64,000 bases of DNA from Aromatoleum buckelii (GTDB lineage Bacteria > Pseudomonadota > Gammaproteobacteria > Burkholderiales > Rhodocyclaceae): NCBI RefSeq assembly GCF_012910785.2, contig NZ_WTVH02000010.1, positions 248,001 through 312,000 on the forward strand. Reading direction: 5' to 3'. The notes beneath the pieces are model-generated. The model made no database searches and was not told the DNA's origin. It was given only the letters and a program-made list of their open reading frames with translations. Within the stretch, counting starts at the first letter, position 1. Each line of letters starts with the position of its first letter. A program made the position numbers and the translations under genes. Shown here in pieces: positions 7,908 to 16,654 of this stretch.

Positions 7908-10823
7908 ATGGCCGGCCTCATCGCAACCGTCATTACAGTCAACGGTAACGCATACGCACGTGACGCCGAAGGCAGGGTTCGATCCCTCAGTCAGGGGGAC
8001 GTGCTGACGGAAGGTGAAACGGTCGTCACCGCCGGGGGCGCCCGCGTCGAAATCATCCTCCCCGATGGCGACCTGTTCGCCATGGCCGAAAATCAGTCCG
8101 TCAAGCTCGCCGCCGACCTCACCGAAGCATCCCGCCCGGACGCCCAGGATGCCCGCATCGCCGGCGACACCGTCAACCTGATCATCAAGGCGATCAATGA
8201 AGGCGCAAATCTCGATGACATACTCGAGGCCCCCGTGGCCGGCCTCTCCGGAGGCGGCGGCGGTGAAGGCAACAACTTCGTGCGCCTGCTGCGAATCGTC
8301 GAAGAGGTGAACCCGCTCGAGTTCGACTTCAGTCTCTTCGCCGAGGACGAGTTGCTGCCGGTGCCGACGGGCAACGCGCAGGTCGTCGACGAGACGGTGA
8401 CGGTCACGCCGACGCTGACCGAAACGCTGACCGTTACCAGCACGGTGACGGGGGTCGTCACCGACACCGTGGAAGGGGTGGTGACCGAAACGATGACAGG
8501 CGTCGTCACTGCGACGGAGCGTGGAATCGTGACGGCCACTGTCGGCAGCACTCAGACGATCACGGTCACCGGCATCACGGAAACCGTGACGTCCGGCACG
8601 CAAACGGTGACCGGGATAGCATTGACCGAAACGGTGACGACGGGTACTCAGACGGTCGAGCTGACAGCGACCGAAGCCGTGACCGAAACGGTGACGACCG
8701 GTACTCAGACGATCGAGCTGACAGCGACCGAAGCCGCGACCGAGACGGTGACGACGGGCACGCAGACGATCGAGCTGACAGCGACCGAAGCTGCGACTGA
8801 GACGGTGACGACGGGCACTCAGACGATCGAGCTGACGACAACCGAAGCTGCGACCGAAACGGTGACGACCGGCACTCAGACGATCGAGCTGACGGCGACC
8901 GAAGCCGCGACCGAAACGGTGACGACGGGCACTCAGACGATCGAGCTGACGGCAACCGAAGCTGCGACTGAGACGGTGACGACGGGCACTCAGACGGTCG
9001 AGCTGATAGCGACTGAAGCCGCGACCGAAACCGTGACGACGGGCACTCAGACGATCGAGCTGACGGCGACCGAAGCCGCGACCGAAACGGTGACGACGGG
9101 CACTCAGACGATCGACCTGACGGCAACCGAAGCCGTAACTGAAACCGTGACGACGGGCACGCAGACGATCGACCTGACGGCAACCGAAGCCGTAACTGAA
9201 ACCGTGACGACGGGCACGCAGACGGTGGACGTGACGGCGACCGAAGCCGCGACCGAGACGGTGACTGTCGGGACCGACACGGTGACAAGCACCTACGTCA
9301 CCGAAACGATCACGACAACCACTTCGCTCGACACGTCCGATCTCGCGATCACTGCGGCTGGCCCGAATGGAGAATATTCCGTCACCGATGCTCCGCTGAC
9401 GGTCATATTTTCGACCACGCCGGGACACTTGGTTAACGCGAACAATGGCTATATCGCGATCGATAACCTCAACATCAATCCGGACGAGACGCTCTTGATC
9501 CGTTTCGAAGCCGAAGGCCAGCCTGTGCCCGTCAATGACGTAACGCTCGAAATCTTTGTGACGGGCGGTGCTGCGAGCTTCGACTGGTTGGCCTCTAACG
9601 GCAGTAGCGGCACGATTTTGACGGCAGGCGGGGAAGTGCTCATTCCTGGCGATTACACCGCTTTGACGATTACCGGTGTGAGCGGGGCGTTCAGACTGGG
9701 TCCCCTTGTCGGGATTGCAACGGACGTGCAGGTGACTGAAACGGTCATCGCAACGGCAACCGAAACGGTCACCGTTACCGCTACCGGAACTGTCAGCGAT
9801 ACCGTGACGACGGGGACGCAGACGGTTGCGGTGACGGCGACCGAAGCCGCGACCGAAACGGTGACGACGGAGACGCAGACGGCCGAAGTGACGGCAACCC
9901 AAGCGGCGACCGAGACGGTGACGACGGGGACGCAGACGGTTGCGGTGACGGCGACCGAAGCCGCGACCGAAACGGTGACGACGGGGACGCAGACGGTCGA
10001 GGTGACAGCAACTCAAGCCGCGACCGATACGGTGGCGACGGGGACGCAGACGATCGAGGTGACGGCAACCCAAGCGGCGACCGAGACGGTGACGGCGGGG
10101 ACGCAGACGGTCGAAGTGACGGCAACCCAAGTCCTCACCGAAACCGTGACGGCGGGGACGCAGACCGTCGAAGTGACGGCAACGCAAGCCGCGACCGAAA
10201 CGGTGACGCCAGGCACGCAGACGGTCGAAGTGACGGCGACCGAAGAGGCGACCGAGACGGTGACGACGGGCACGCAGACGGTCGAGTTGACGGCGACGCA
10301 AGACGCGACCGAAACCGTGACGACGGGCACGGAGACGGTGGACGTGACGGCGACCGAAGCCGTGACCGATACCGTGACCGTCGGCACGCAGACGATCGAA
10401 GAGTTCGGCACAGCCACGACCCCAACCGTGACTTCCGGCACCGAGACGGCAAGCTTCGTCACCGAAACCGTAGTGACGGCGACCGAAACGATCACCGGCG
10501 CGACCGAGACAGTCACGCTGACCGAATTCACCAGCACCATCACGGTGAGCGAATTCACCGACACCGTGACGGTAGGCGAATTCACCGAGACCGTGACCGT
10601 CGGCCACTTCACCGAGACCGTCACCGAGACGATGACCGCCGAAACCGGTCATTCGCCGATTCAGCAGCTGGCGGCGATCGATGTGATCAGTGACGACGAT
10701 CCACTGATCGAAGGCTCCGGACAAACGAGTGGTTCGGGTGCCTCCGGCGGCGACGGATTCGAATCCTTCGATCAGGACGCAATCAGCCGGATGTTGAGGA
10801 ACGACGTGCCTTCGGGCGAATGA
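7908..10823 (+). CDS. Retention-module Thr-rich repeat adhesin, LapA-like type I secretion substrate
   Basis: Large cell-surface protein of 971 residues. Residues 1-130 form a LapA-type retention module (MAGLIATVITVNGNAYARD; GDVLTEGETVVTAGGARVEI; then LEAPVAGLSGGGG). This region plugs the outer-membrane pore and carries the LapG processing site, here PVAG at 109-112. Two arrays of a 19-residue Thr/Glu repeat follow (residues 240-448 and 630-819), separated by a non-repetitive domain. The C-terminus (to DVPSGE) is Gly/Ser/Asp-rich without recognisable RTX nonapeptides. The ATG at 7908 has AGGAG eight bases upstream, and longer readings of the frame add a sequence foreign to the module. Neighbours are the exporter, adaptor, LapD, LapG and channel. 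It is much smaller than typical LapA, so I give no gene symbol. Confidence 0.88.
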   Translation: MAGLIATVITVNGNAYARDAEGRVRSLSQGDVLTEGETVVTAGGARVEIILPDGDLFAMAENQSVKLAADLTEASRPDAQDARIAGDTVNLIIKAINEGANLDDILEAPVAGLSGGGGGEGNNFVRLLRIVEEVNPLEFDFSLFAEDELLPVPTGNAQVVDETVTVTPTLTETLTVTSTVTGVVTDTVEGVVTETMTGVVTATERGIVTATVGSTQTITVTGITETVTSGTQTVTGIALTETVTTGTQTVELTATEAVTETVTTGTQTIELTATEAATETVTTGTQTIELTATEAATETVTTGTQTIELTTTEAATETVTTGTQTIELTATEAATETVTTGTQTIELTATEAATETVTTGTQTVELIATEAATETVTTGTQTIELTATEAATETVTTGTQTIDLTATEAVTETVTTGTQTIDLTATEAVTETVTTGTQTVDVTATEAATETVTVGTDTVTSTYVTETITTTTSLDTSDLAITAAGPNGEYSVTDAPLTVIFSTTPGHLVNANNGYIAIDNLNINPDETLLIRFEAEGQPVPVNDVTLEIFVTGGAASFDWLASNGSSGTILTAGGEVLIPGDYTALTITGVSGAFRLGPLVGIATDVQVTETVIATATETVTVTATGTVSDTVTTGTQTVAVTATEAATETVTTETQTAEVTATQAATETVTTGTQTVAVTATEAATETVTTGTQTVEVTATQAATDTVATGTQTIEVTATQAATETVTAGTQTVEVTATQVLTETVTAGTQTVEVTATQAATETVTPGTQTVEVTATEEATETVTTGTQTVELTATQDATETVTTGTETVDVTATEAVTDTVTVGTQTIEEFGTATTPTVTSGTETASFVTETVVTATETITGATETVTLTEFTSTITVSEFTDTVTVGEFTETVTVGHFTETVTETMTAETGHSPIQQLAAIDVISDDDPLIEGSGQTSGSGASGGDGFESFDQDAISRMLRNDVPSGE
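8625..9251 (+). repeat. Adhesin repeat array 1: 11 copies of a 57-base unit
   Basis: Eleven in-frame tandem copies of a 57-base unit encode the consensus TETVTTGTQTIELTATEAA. Copies differ by a few bases, with variants VEL, IDL and VDV at the same place in the unit. Partial, more diverged copies flank it on both sides. The unit begins at codon boundaries, so gain or loss of copies would keep the frame. Confidence 0.95.
9795..10364 (+). repeat. Adhesin repeat array 2: 10 copies of a 57-base unit
   Basis: Ten in-frame tandem copies of the same 19-residue unit, but of a distinct subtype (consensus TETVTTGTQTVEVTATQAA) with V-E-V and T-Q-A in place of I-E-L and T-E-A of array 1. Copies here are more divergent from each other than in array 1. 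Confidence 0.95.
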
Positions 10824-10843
10824 CGCGTCAAGGGGTGACGGCG

Positions 10844-10872
10844 ATGGCGGGCCTGCGGGGCCGCCATTTTTT
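10844..10872 (+). terminator. Rho-independent terminator after the adhesin gene
   Basis: ATGGCGG and CCGCCAT form a 7-base stem, extended inside by two further C-G pairs after one mismatch around a TGCG loop, and it runs directly into six T residues. It lies 20 bases after the adhesin stop and separates it from the glycosyltransferase gene. Confidence 0.85.
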
Positions 10873-10896
10873 CGGATGGATCAGGAAAGCGTGGCG

Positions 10897-12120
10897 ATGC
10901 GCATACTTTTCATACACGAAGGACTGGGGCAGTTTCAGACCTTGCACGAGCACCTGAATGCCGAGAGCCTCGCGCATTCGTGGTTCCTGTGCTCGACCTC
11001 GGTTTATAACGCGAACAAGGACAGGATTGCGAACCTCGTGCCGTTCCAGGTGCCGGCCGAGAACGCTAATACCTATTTCTATACCAAGAATCTCGAAGCC
11101 CGCATCCAGCGCTCGTTCCTGATCAAGAAATCGATCTCCGAACTGCTCGCGCGTACCGGCATCGACGTCATCGTTGCGCACGGGTCTGGCGGCTTTCCGC
11201 TGCAACTGTTCGGCGAATTCGATATCCCGATCATTACCTATATCGAATTCCCGTCGTTCACGCGCCACGGCTACGACGCGAAGTACCCGCAGCCCGACTA
11301 CGCCTCCTATCGCGACAAAGTGTTCGAAATGACCAGCTATCACCAGGTGCTGAAGAGCGAACTCGTGATCGTGCCGAGCGTCTATGCAAAAGGAATGTTT
11401 CCGGCGTGCCTGTACGACAAGGTGATCGCGCAGATGGAGGGCTTCGACATCACCCGCCGTCCGGCCACCTTCGCCCGGAAGGACGACGTTTTCCACGTCG
11501 GTTTTGCTGCGCGCGACCTGTCATCGGCGAAGGGGTTCGAGCAGTTCATCCTGATCGCGAAGGAAATCCTGAAAAAAAGGCAGAACGTCCGCTTCGTCTT
11601 CTGCGGGGCGCCGAAAGTGCTCTACAGTTACGAAGATGCGTTCCTACAAAACCGCTTCGAAAAGGAAAACCGGCCCGAGTCGTTCATGAAATACGTGCTG
11701 GAACGCGAAGGAATCACGCTCGGCGAGGATTCGGCTTTCCAGCATGTCGATTTCGCGTCGTACGACGAGTTCGCCGGCTATGTCGAAGCGATGGATCTCT
11801 TCCTGTATCCGTTGCAGTTCGGCTCCGCAAACTGGGGGCTCTTCGAGCTGCTGTTCCGCGCGAAAGTCGTCATCGGCAGCGATCGCTGTTTCATCCCCGA
11901 GGTCATCAGGCATCGCTACAACGGCCTGCTGTGCAAGTACGACGACATTCAGACGTGGGTGCAATACGCGACGGAGGTGATCGACGCACCGGCGGATTTC
12001 CGCCATCTCGGCGAAAACGCGCTGCACGATGCGCACGAACGCTTCCACATCCGCAACGTGGCGGCCAGTTACCTGCGCATCTTCGACATGGCGATCGGCC
12101 GGCGCAAGCTGATCGGCTGA
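10897..12120 (+). CDS. Glycosyltransferase, GT4-like (GT-B fold)
   Basis: Predicted cytoplasmic glycosyltransferase of 407 residues. The N-terminus (MRILFIHEGLGQF) is a Rossmann start of the GT-B fold. The C-terminal half carries VFHVGFAARDLSSAKGFEQF and a late donor-binding region (LFLYPLQFGSANWGLFELLF, then GSDRCFIPEVIRHRYNGLL), typical of family GT4 in layout. The ATG at 10897 is chosen because AGGAAAG lies seven bases upstream; an ATG seven codons earlier has no ribosome site. It lies between the Thr-rich adhesin and the lapD-lapG genes, so transfer of sugar to the adhesin is a reasonable guess. A role in polysaccharide synthesis cannot be excluded. Confidence 0.82.
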   Translation: MRILFIHEGLGQFQTLHEHLNAESLAHSWFLCSTSVYNANKDRIANLVPFQVPAENANTYFYTKNLEARIQRSFLIKKSISELLARTGIDVIVAHGSGGFPLQLFGEFDIPIITYIEFPSFTRHGYDAKYPQPDYASYRDKVFEMTSYHQVLKSELVIVPSVYAKGMFPACLYDKVIAQMEGFDITRRPATFARKDDVFHVGFAARDLSSAKGFEQFILIAKEILKKRQNVRFVFCGAPKVLYSYEDAFLQNRFEKENRPESFMKYVLEREGITLGEDSAFQHVDFASYDEFAGYVEAMDLFLYPLQFGSANWGLFELLFRAKVVIGSDRCFIPEVIRHRYNGLLCKYDDIQTWVQYATEVIDAPADFRHLGENALHDAHERFHIRNVAASYLRIFDMAIGRRKLIG

Positions 12121-14073
12121 TTACAGTCGCACAGCGCCGGGAGCGGGGCTGGCCTGGAGGGGCTGCGGCGCCTCGATCGTCGGCCCGGTCATGGCGTCGA
12201 CGCCGAAAGCGGGCAGCGCGCGTTTCTCCGCTTCGGTGCCGACCCCTTCGGCGATCGTCAGCAGGCCGATCGAATGGGCGATCGTGCACAGGCTGCGCAG
12301 GAAGCCCTGGCTGCTGGCGTCGCTGTCGATGCCGTGAATGAGCGCCGCGTCGATCTTGATGTAGTCAAGGCCGAGCTCGTGCAGGTCGTTCAAGCGGGCG
12401 AAGCGCGGACCGGCATGCTCGATGCCGAGTTTGCAGCCGAACGGTCGCAGCGCGAGGCAGAACGCGCGAAACTCGGGCTGGTGGAGCAGCGCGCCGTATT
12501 CCGGCACCTCGATCCAGAGTCGTTGCGCCGCTGCCGGATTGCCCTGCAGCAGGGTGAACAGTTCGCTGCGGAAGCTCGCGTCGGCGAGCGATTCGGCGGA
12601 AATGTTGATTCCCAGCGGTGTTGCGCTGGTGGCGGTTTCGCGCATCGCGAGGCGTGCGACGGCAGCATCGAAGCGGGCTGCCAGGCCGAGGCGCGCAACC
12701 CACGGCATGAAATAGCCGGCCGACTGCCAAGTGCCGTCGAGCATCAGACGCATCGGCGCTTCGTAGTGAAGCAGCGTGCCGTCCGGGCCGAGCACCGGGA
12801 ACCGAGCGAGGCGAATGTCGTTGCGCTCGAGCGACTCGGTGAGCGCGGTGCGCCATGCCTGAGGATCGGGAAAAGGCAGGGCGGTGGTGCTCTCTGTGGC
12901 GATTTCGATTGCGCGTTCCCCTGCGCGTTCAGCCACGGCCAGCGCGCTGTCCACGCGAGCCAGCAACGACGAGCGCGATTCCCCTGCCGCAAATGCGCCG
13001 GCAGCCAGCGGCAGGCGGATTCCGCGCCCTTCCGCAGTGACGTTGAGCGCCGTGTCCAGGCGCTGCGCAAGCTCGCTCGCGATCGCTGCGGGATCCCGCT
13101 GGCCGGGCGCGAGCAGCGCGAAATCGCTGCTGCCGATGCGGCCCGCTTCCCAGTCCCCGTGGGGCACGGCGAACGCGGCATACTGAGCGGCGATATCGCG
13201 CAGCAGGCGGTTTGTCGTCTCGCGTCCGAGATGCTGGTTCAGCGCTGCAAGGTCGCCGAGGCGCGCAATCAGCAAGGTGCCGGCGGAACGCGCGTCGTCG
13301 CGCGCGAGCACGGAATCCAGGCGGTTCATGAACTGGTCGCGATTGAGGAGCCCGGTGATGTCGTCATGCTGCGTCTGGCGGCGCAACTGCTCGAGCCGCC
13401 GTGATTCGTCGGCGAGCATTGTGCGCACCCGCTCGCTCAGCGTGTTCATTGCACGCACCAAGCGGCGAAACTCCATCGTGCCCGGCTCCGGTGTCGTGAC
13501 GAAGCGCCGCTCGCCGATCGCCTCCGCCTGCTCGACGACCTGCCGCAAAGGTCGCGTGATGTGCTTGATGATCAGCGTGCCGATAAGGCCGGTCAGGGCG
13601 CCGCCGAGGCCGAACCACAGCAGCAGCTGTTTCGTGCCGACCCACAGCGCGTCGTACGCATAACGTTTGTGGCTCTCGAGCGTGAGCGTGCCGAACTGGT
13701 GCCAGCCGTCCTGCACTTGGGCGACGCCGGGCCGCGCCTCGATCGGAATCAGCCGCGAGAACCAGTCGGGCGCGCCGTTGCGGGGGCCGGCGTACTCGCG
13801 TTCGATCACGACGTCGCCGGACGGACCGGTGAGGCGGATCAGGCGGTAATGGCCGGCGTCGAACTGGGCGGCGACCTGCAATTCGACGGTCACCGGATCT
13901 TTCGGCAGCTGCGACAGCGCCAGCGCCAGCGACGTGGCATTGTCGAGATTCTTCACCTGCAGCTGCTGCTCGAGATAATGCCGTGCCGAGAGCGTGCTGA
14001 CGACCAGGCTTCCGCCGAGCGACAGGGACATCACGATCGCGATCGCGATCCACAGTTGCTTAATCAGGGACAT
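12121..14073 (-). CDS. lapD: c-di-GMP receptor LapD (degenerate GGDEF-EAL)
   Basis: Inner-membrane receptor that binds cytoplasmic c-di-GMP and then holds the protease LapG in the periplasm. The 650 residues comprise an N-terminal membrane helix (IAIAIVMSLSLGGSLVVSTL-like, about 8-28), a periplasmic domain (about 30-150), a second helix (LLLWFGLGGALTGLIGTLII), a HAMP segment, and GGDEF and EAL domains. The GGDEF motif is replaced by IGSSDF and the EAL motif reads EAP, so neither cyclase nor phosphodiesterase activity is expected, as in known LapD. It is convergent with the glycosyltransferase gene and followed upstream by lapG. Confidence 0.93.
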   Translation of the reverse strand: MSLIKQLWIAIAIVMSLSLGGSLVVSTLSARHYLEQQLQVKNLDNATSLALALSQLPKDPVTVELQVAAQFDAGHYRLIRLTGPSGDVVIEREYAGPRNGAPDWFSRLIPIEARPGVAQVQDGWHQFGTLTLESHKRYAYDALWVGTKQLLLWFGLGGALTGLIGTLIIKHITRPLRQVVEQAEAIGERRFVTTPEPGTMEFRRLVRAMNTLSERVRTMLADESRRLEQLRRQTQHDDITGLLNRDQFMNRLDSVLARDDARSAGTLLIARLGDLAALNQHLGRETTNRLLRDIAAQYAAFAVPHGDWEAGRIGSSDFALLAPGQRDPAAIASELAQRLDTALNVTAEGRGIRLPLAAGAFAAGESRSSLLARVDSALAVAERAGERAIEIATESTTALPFPDPQAWRTALTESLERNDIRLARFPVLGPDGTLLHYEAPMRLMLDGTWQSAGYFMPWVARLGLAARFDAAVARLAMRETATSATPLGINISAESLADASFRSELFTLLQGNPAAAQRLWIEVPEYGALLHQPEFRAFCLALRPFGCKLGIEHAGPRFARLNDLHELGLDYIKIDAALIHGIDSDASSQGFLRSLCTIAHSIGLLTIAEGVGTEAEKRALPAFGVDAMTGPTIEAPQPLQASPAPGAVRL

Positions 14074-14116
14074 GACTGCAAATCTCCGGGACGGGTCGGG
14101 CTCGGACGGCGGGCTG

Positions 14117-14830
14117 TCATTGCAGGCCCTCCTGCTGCATGCGCACGAGCACGCTGCGCCAGCGCGACAGGCGGGTGGTCGGATCCGCGGACGAGGCGGT
14201 CGCGCCGCCGATCCACAGACCTGCGCTGTTGAAGCTGAATATCGGCAACAGGTCGGGCCGGCGCCCGGCGGGGCGCACCTCGCCGATCAGGTTGTCGAGA
14301 ACGAGCGGCTCGGCGTGCGGCGAGGGGTAGAAGCCGACGACCATGTGGGCCTGCGAAAGACCGTTTTGCGCGCCGCCGAGCTGCGCCCGGACATAGATCA
14401 GGCGCAGCTTGTCGGCCGGAATGCCGAGCAGCCGCAGGCTCATGTATTTCGCGATCGAGAAGTCCTCGCAGTCACCGGCTTCGCGGCCGAGCGTCTCGAG
14501 CGGAGTTGCCCAGTAGTCCGCCTCCTCCCAGATCGCCGCGTCGTCGTCGAAGCGGATGCGACGGTTGAAAAACGTATTCGTGCGCTGCAGCTTTTCCAGG
14601 TCGTCCAGCGGCAGCGCGTCGGCGATCATCTGGCGCCACGCGCGCACCGATGCCGTGCCGCTCGTGCCGAAACGTTCGCCCGCCAAGCGCTCCATGAGAT
14701 CCGCATCGCCGCCGGCGGTCGCGAGCCCGACGCCGATCAGCACGCACAGGCCGGCCAGCCGGACGAGCGCCGAGTTGCCCAGTCGGCATGGCCGGGAAAA
14801 CATTCCGTGCGGAAGGCGGCGTGTCGGCAT
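14117..14830 (-). CDS. lapG: Periplasmic cysteine protease LapG
   Basis: Bacterial transglutaminase-like protease that cuts the adhesin retention module and releases the adhesin from the cell surface. In the 237-residue reading the catalytic triad is visible: Cys121 in GDCEDFS, His162 in AHMVVGFYP and Asp179 in VLDN. Asp120 and Glu122 flank the Cys as in the calcium-binding site of Pseudomonas LapG. An N-terminal hydrophobic segment (LVRLAGLCVLIGVGLATA) is the export signal; an internal ATG (MFSRP) nine codons in is a possible alternative start. lapD starts 43 bases downstream in the same direction. Confidence 0.92.
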   Translation of the reverse strand: MPTRRLPHGMFSRPCRLGNSALVRLAGLCVLIGVGLATAGGDADLMERLAGERFGTSGTASVRAWRQMIADALPLDDLEKLQRTNTFFNRRIRFDDDAAIWEEADYWATPLETLGREAGDCEDFSIAKYMSLRLLGIPADKLRLIYVRAQLGGAQNGLSQAHMVVGFYPSPHAEPLVLDNLIGEVRPAGRRPDLLPIFSFNSAGLWIGGATASSADPTTRLSRWRSVLVRMQQEGLQ

Positions 14831-15038
14831 CGGACGGCAGGCGGTTCGGTCGTCGCCATTATCGGCTATCGGCCGGGGGCTGCAGGGGCCGTGCCGCGCC
14901 CTTATTTGACGGGAAGTGTTGCGTAGTTGGCGGAGCCGTCGAATTCAACCGCATATCATTTATTCAAACGGATTGAAGCACCTGCGCCCTGCATTCGCGG
15001 GATGCGCGCAGAGACCCACGCACCGTTATGGAGATGAC

Positions 15039-16493
15039 ATGAAAAACTTGGGAGCCGTGATCTGTGTTGCCGTCCTGGCTGCGCTGCCCCGGTTCGCGGT
15101 GGCGGAAGTCCCGGAGGCGTTGCGCGATGCGGCGCGCAAGGCGGTGGTCGCCAATCCCGAAGTGCAGGCGGGGTGGCATGCATTCCGTGCTGCCGCGGAA
15201 GAGCAGGGCGCCGCACGCGGCCGCTACTTTCCGCAGGTCGACCTGATTGCCGGCACAGGGCGCGAAACGCTGAAACGCCCGCGGCAGTCGTCGGACGACT
15301 TCAATCATCGCCACGTGAGCCTGTCGCTGAATCAGATGGTCTATGACGGTTTTCTGACGCGCAGCGAGGTGTCGCGGCTCGGCTACGCGAAGCTCACCCG
15401 CTATTACGAGCTGCGGGACGTCTCCGAGACCGCGGCGCTCGAAGCGCTGCGTGCGTACAGCGACGTGCTGCGCTACCGTGACCTGACGCGCCTCGCGCAG
15501 GAGAACTACGTCCAGCACAAGCAGATCCACGATCAGATCGCCGAACGCGCCGGCGCCGGTGTGGGCCGAAGAGTGGATCTCGAGCAGGCCGCCGGGCGCC
15601 TGGCGCTGGCCGAGTCGAATCTGCTCACGGAAGTCTCCAATCTGCACGACGTCAGCGCACGCTACCTGCGCATCGTCGGTGAAGCGCCGCCCGCCCAGGC
15701 GCAGCGGTTTGCCTCCGACGCCGTGGTGGGTGCGATTCCGCCGACCGCGCAGGAGGCGCTGCGGAGCGCTTTCGTCACCAGCCCGTCGCTGAACGCCGCG
15801 GTCGAAAATGTTCGCGCCGGACAGGCCCAGATCGAGTCGCGCAAGGCGGCGTTCCACCCGCGCGTCGATGTGCGGGCCCGCCGAGGGGTCGATCACAACT
15901 TCGAAGGCGTCGATGGACGTTCGCGCGATGGCGCAATCGAAGCCGTGCTGAGCTACAACCTGTCCCGCGGGGGCGCAGATCAGGCGCGGCTGCGCCAGGC
16001 GGCCGAAACGCTCGACCTGGCCAAGGACCTGCGCGAGAAAGCGTGCCGCGACCTGCGCCAGACGCTGTCGATCGCGTACAACGACGTGCGACGGCTGACC
16101 GAGCAGCTCGTGTATCTCGATCAGCACCAGCTCTCGATCGAGAAGGCGCGCGAAGCCTATCGCCGGCAGTTCGACATCGGGCAGCGCACGCTGCTGGACC
16201 TGCTCGACACCGAGAACGAATACTTCGAGGCCCGGCGCGCCTACGTGAACGCCCAATACAACCGGATTATCGCGCAGGCCCGCACGCTCACCGGCCTGGG
16301 GCAGTTGATGGGAGCTCTCGGTGTTTCGCGCGAGGATCTGCCGGCGCCCGAAGAAATCGGCCAGGATCGCAGCGGCATCGATCCGCAGACGGTCTGCCCG
16401 CCGGAAGCGCCCGCAATCGTCGAGATCGACAAGGAAGCGTTGCTGTCCGAGGCGATCAGGTCCGTCGGGGGCACGACGCGCCCGGGCAATTGA
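15039..16493 (+). CDS. lapE: TolC-family outer-membrane channel, LapE-type
   Basis: Outer-membrane exit duct of the type I secretion system. The 484-residue protein has a signal peptide (MKNLGAVICVAVLAALPRFAVA) and two structural repeats of an outer-membrane efflux domain, with ADQARLRQAAETLDLA-like helices and RRQFDIGQRTLLDLLDTENEYFEARRAY-region residues typical of TolC/AggA proteins. The ATG at 15039 is preceded by GGAG five bases upstream; the frame is open further up but without signal-peptide character. It is divergent from lapG and encodes the missing third part of the exporter encoded at 3-6.7 kb. Confidence 0.92.
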   Translation: MKNLGAVICVAVLAALPRFAVAEVPEALRDAARKAVVANPEVQAGWHAFRAAAEEQGAARGRYFPQVDLIAGTGRETLKRPRQSSDDFNHRHVSLSLNQMVYDGFLTRSEVSRLGYAKLTRYYELRDVSETAALEALRAYSDVLRYRDLTRLAQENYVQHKQIHDQIAERAGAGVGRRVDLEQAAGRLALAESNLLTEVSNLHDVSARYLRIVGEAPPAQAQRFASDAVVGAIPPTAQEALRSAFVTSPSLNAAVENVRAGQAQIESRKAAFHPRVDVRARRGVDHNFEGVDGRSRDGAIEAVLSYNLSRGGADQARLRQAAETLDLAKDLREKACRDLRQTLSIAYNDVRRLTEQLVYLDQHQLSIEKAREAYRRQFDIGQRTLLDLLDTENEYFEARRAYVNAQYNRIIAQARTLTGLGQLMGALGVSREDLPAPEEIGQDRSGIDPQTVCPPEAPAIVEIDKEALLSEAIRSVGGTTRPGN

Positions 16494-16654
16494 CCGGTTT
16501 TAACCGTACGGGGACGCGCCTGCTGTCGGCGTCCCTGCCGCCGCGGCAGCCAGCGCCTCGACTGAAGGAGAATTCTCCCCGCGTCGGACCGCTATCCGCG
16601 CTCGCCATCCAGGTACCGATTCCGGCAGGAGGCAATTCCCTTACAATCGCCGGC

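Noticed and set aside
8625-10364. Regular repeats considered as a CRISPR array.
   Set aside because: Units are head-to-tail without spacers and stay in frame inside a coding gene.
7833-10724. A very long open frame antisense to the adhesin, encoding Arg/His-rich repeats (RHRFGRGFGRRQLDRL-like).
   Set aside because: It mirrors the 57-base repeats of the sense gene; composition is unlike any protein family, and the sense frame has a ribosome site and a recognised domain.
16494-16654. Possible preQ1 riboswitch before queF.
   Set aside because: No preQ1 aptamer features could be recognised; only a GC-rich hairpin without a T-run is seen.
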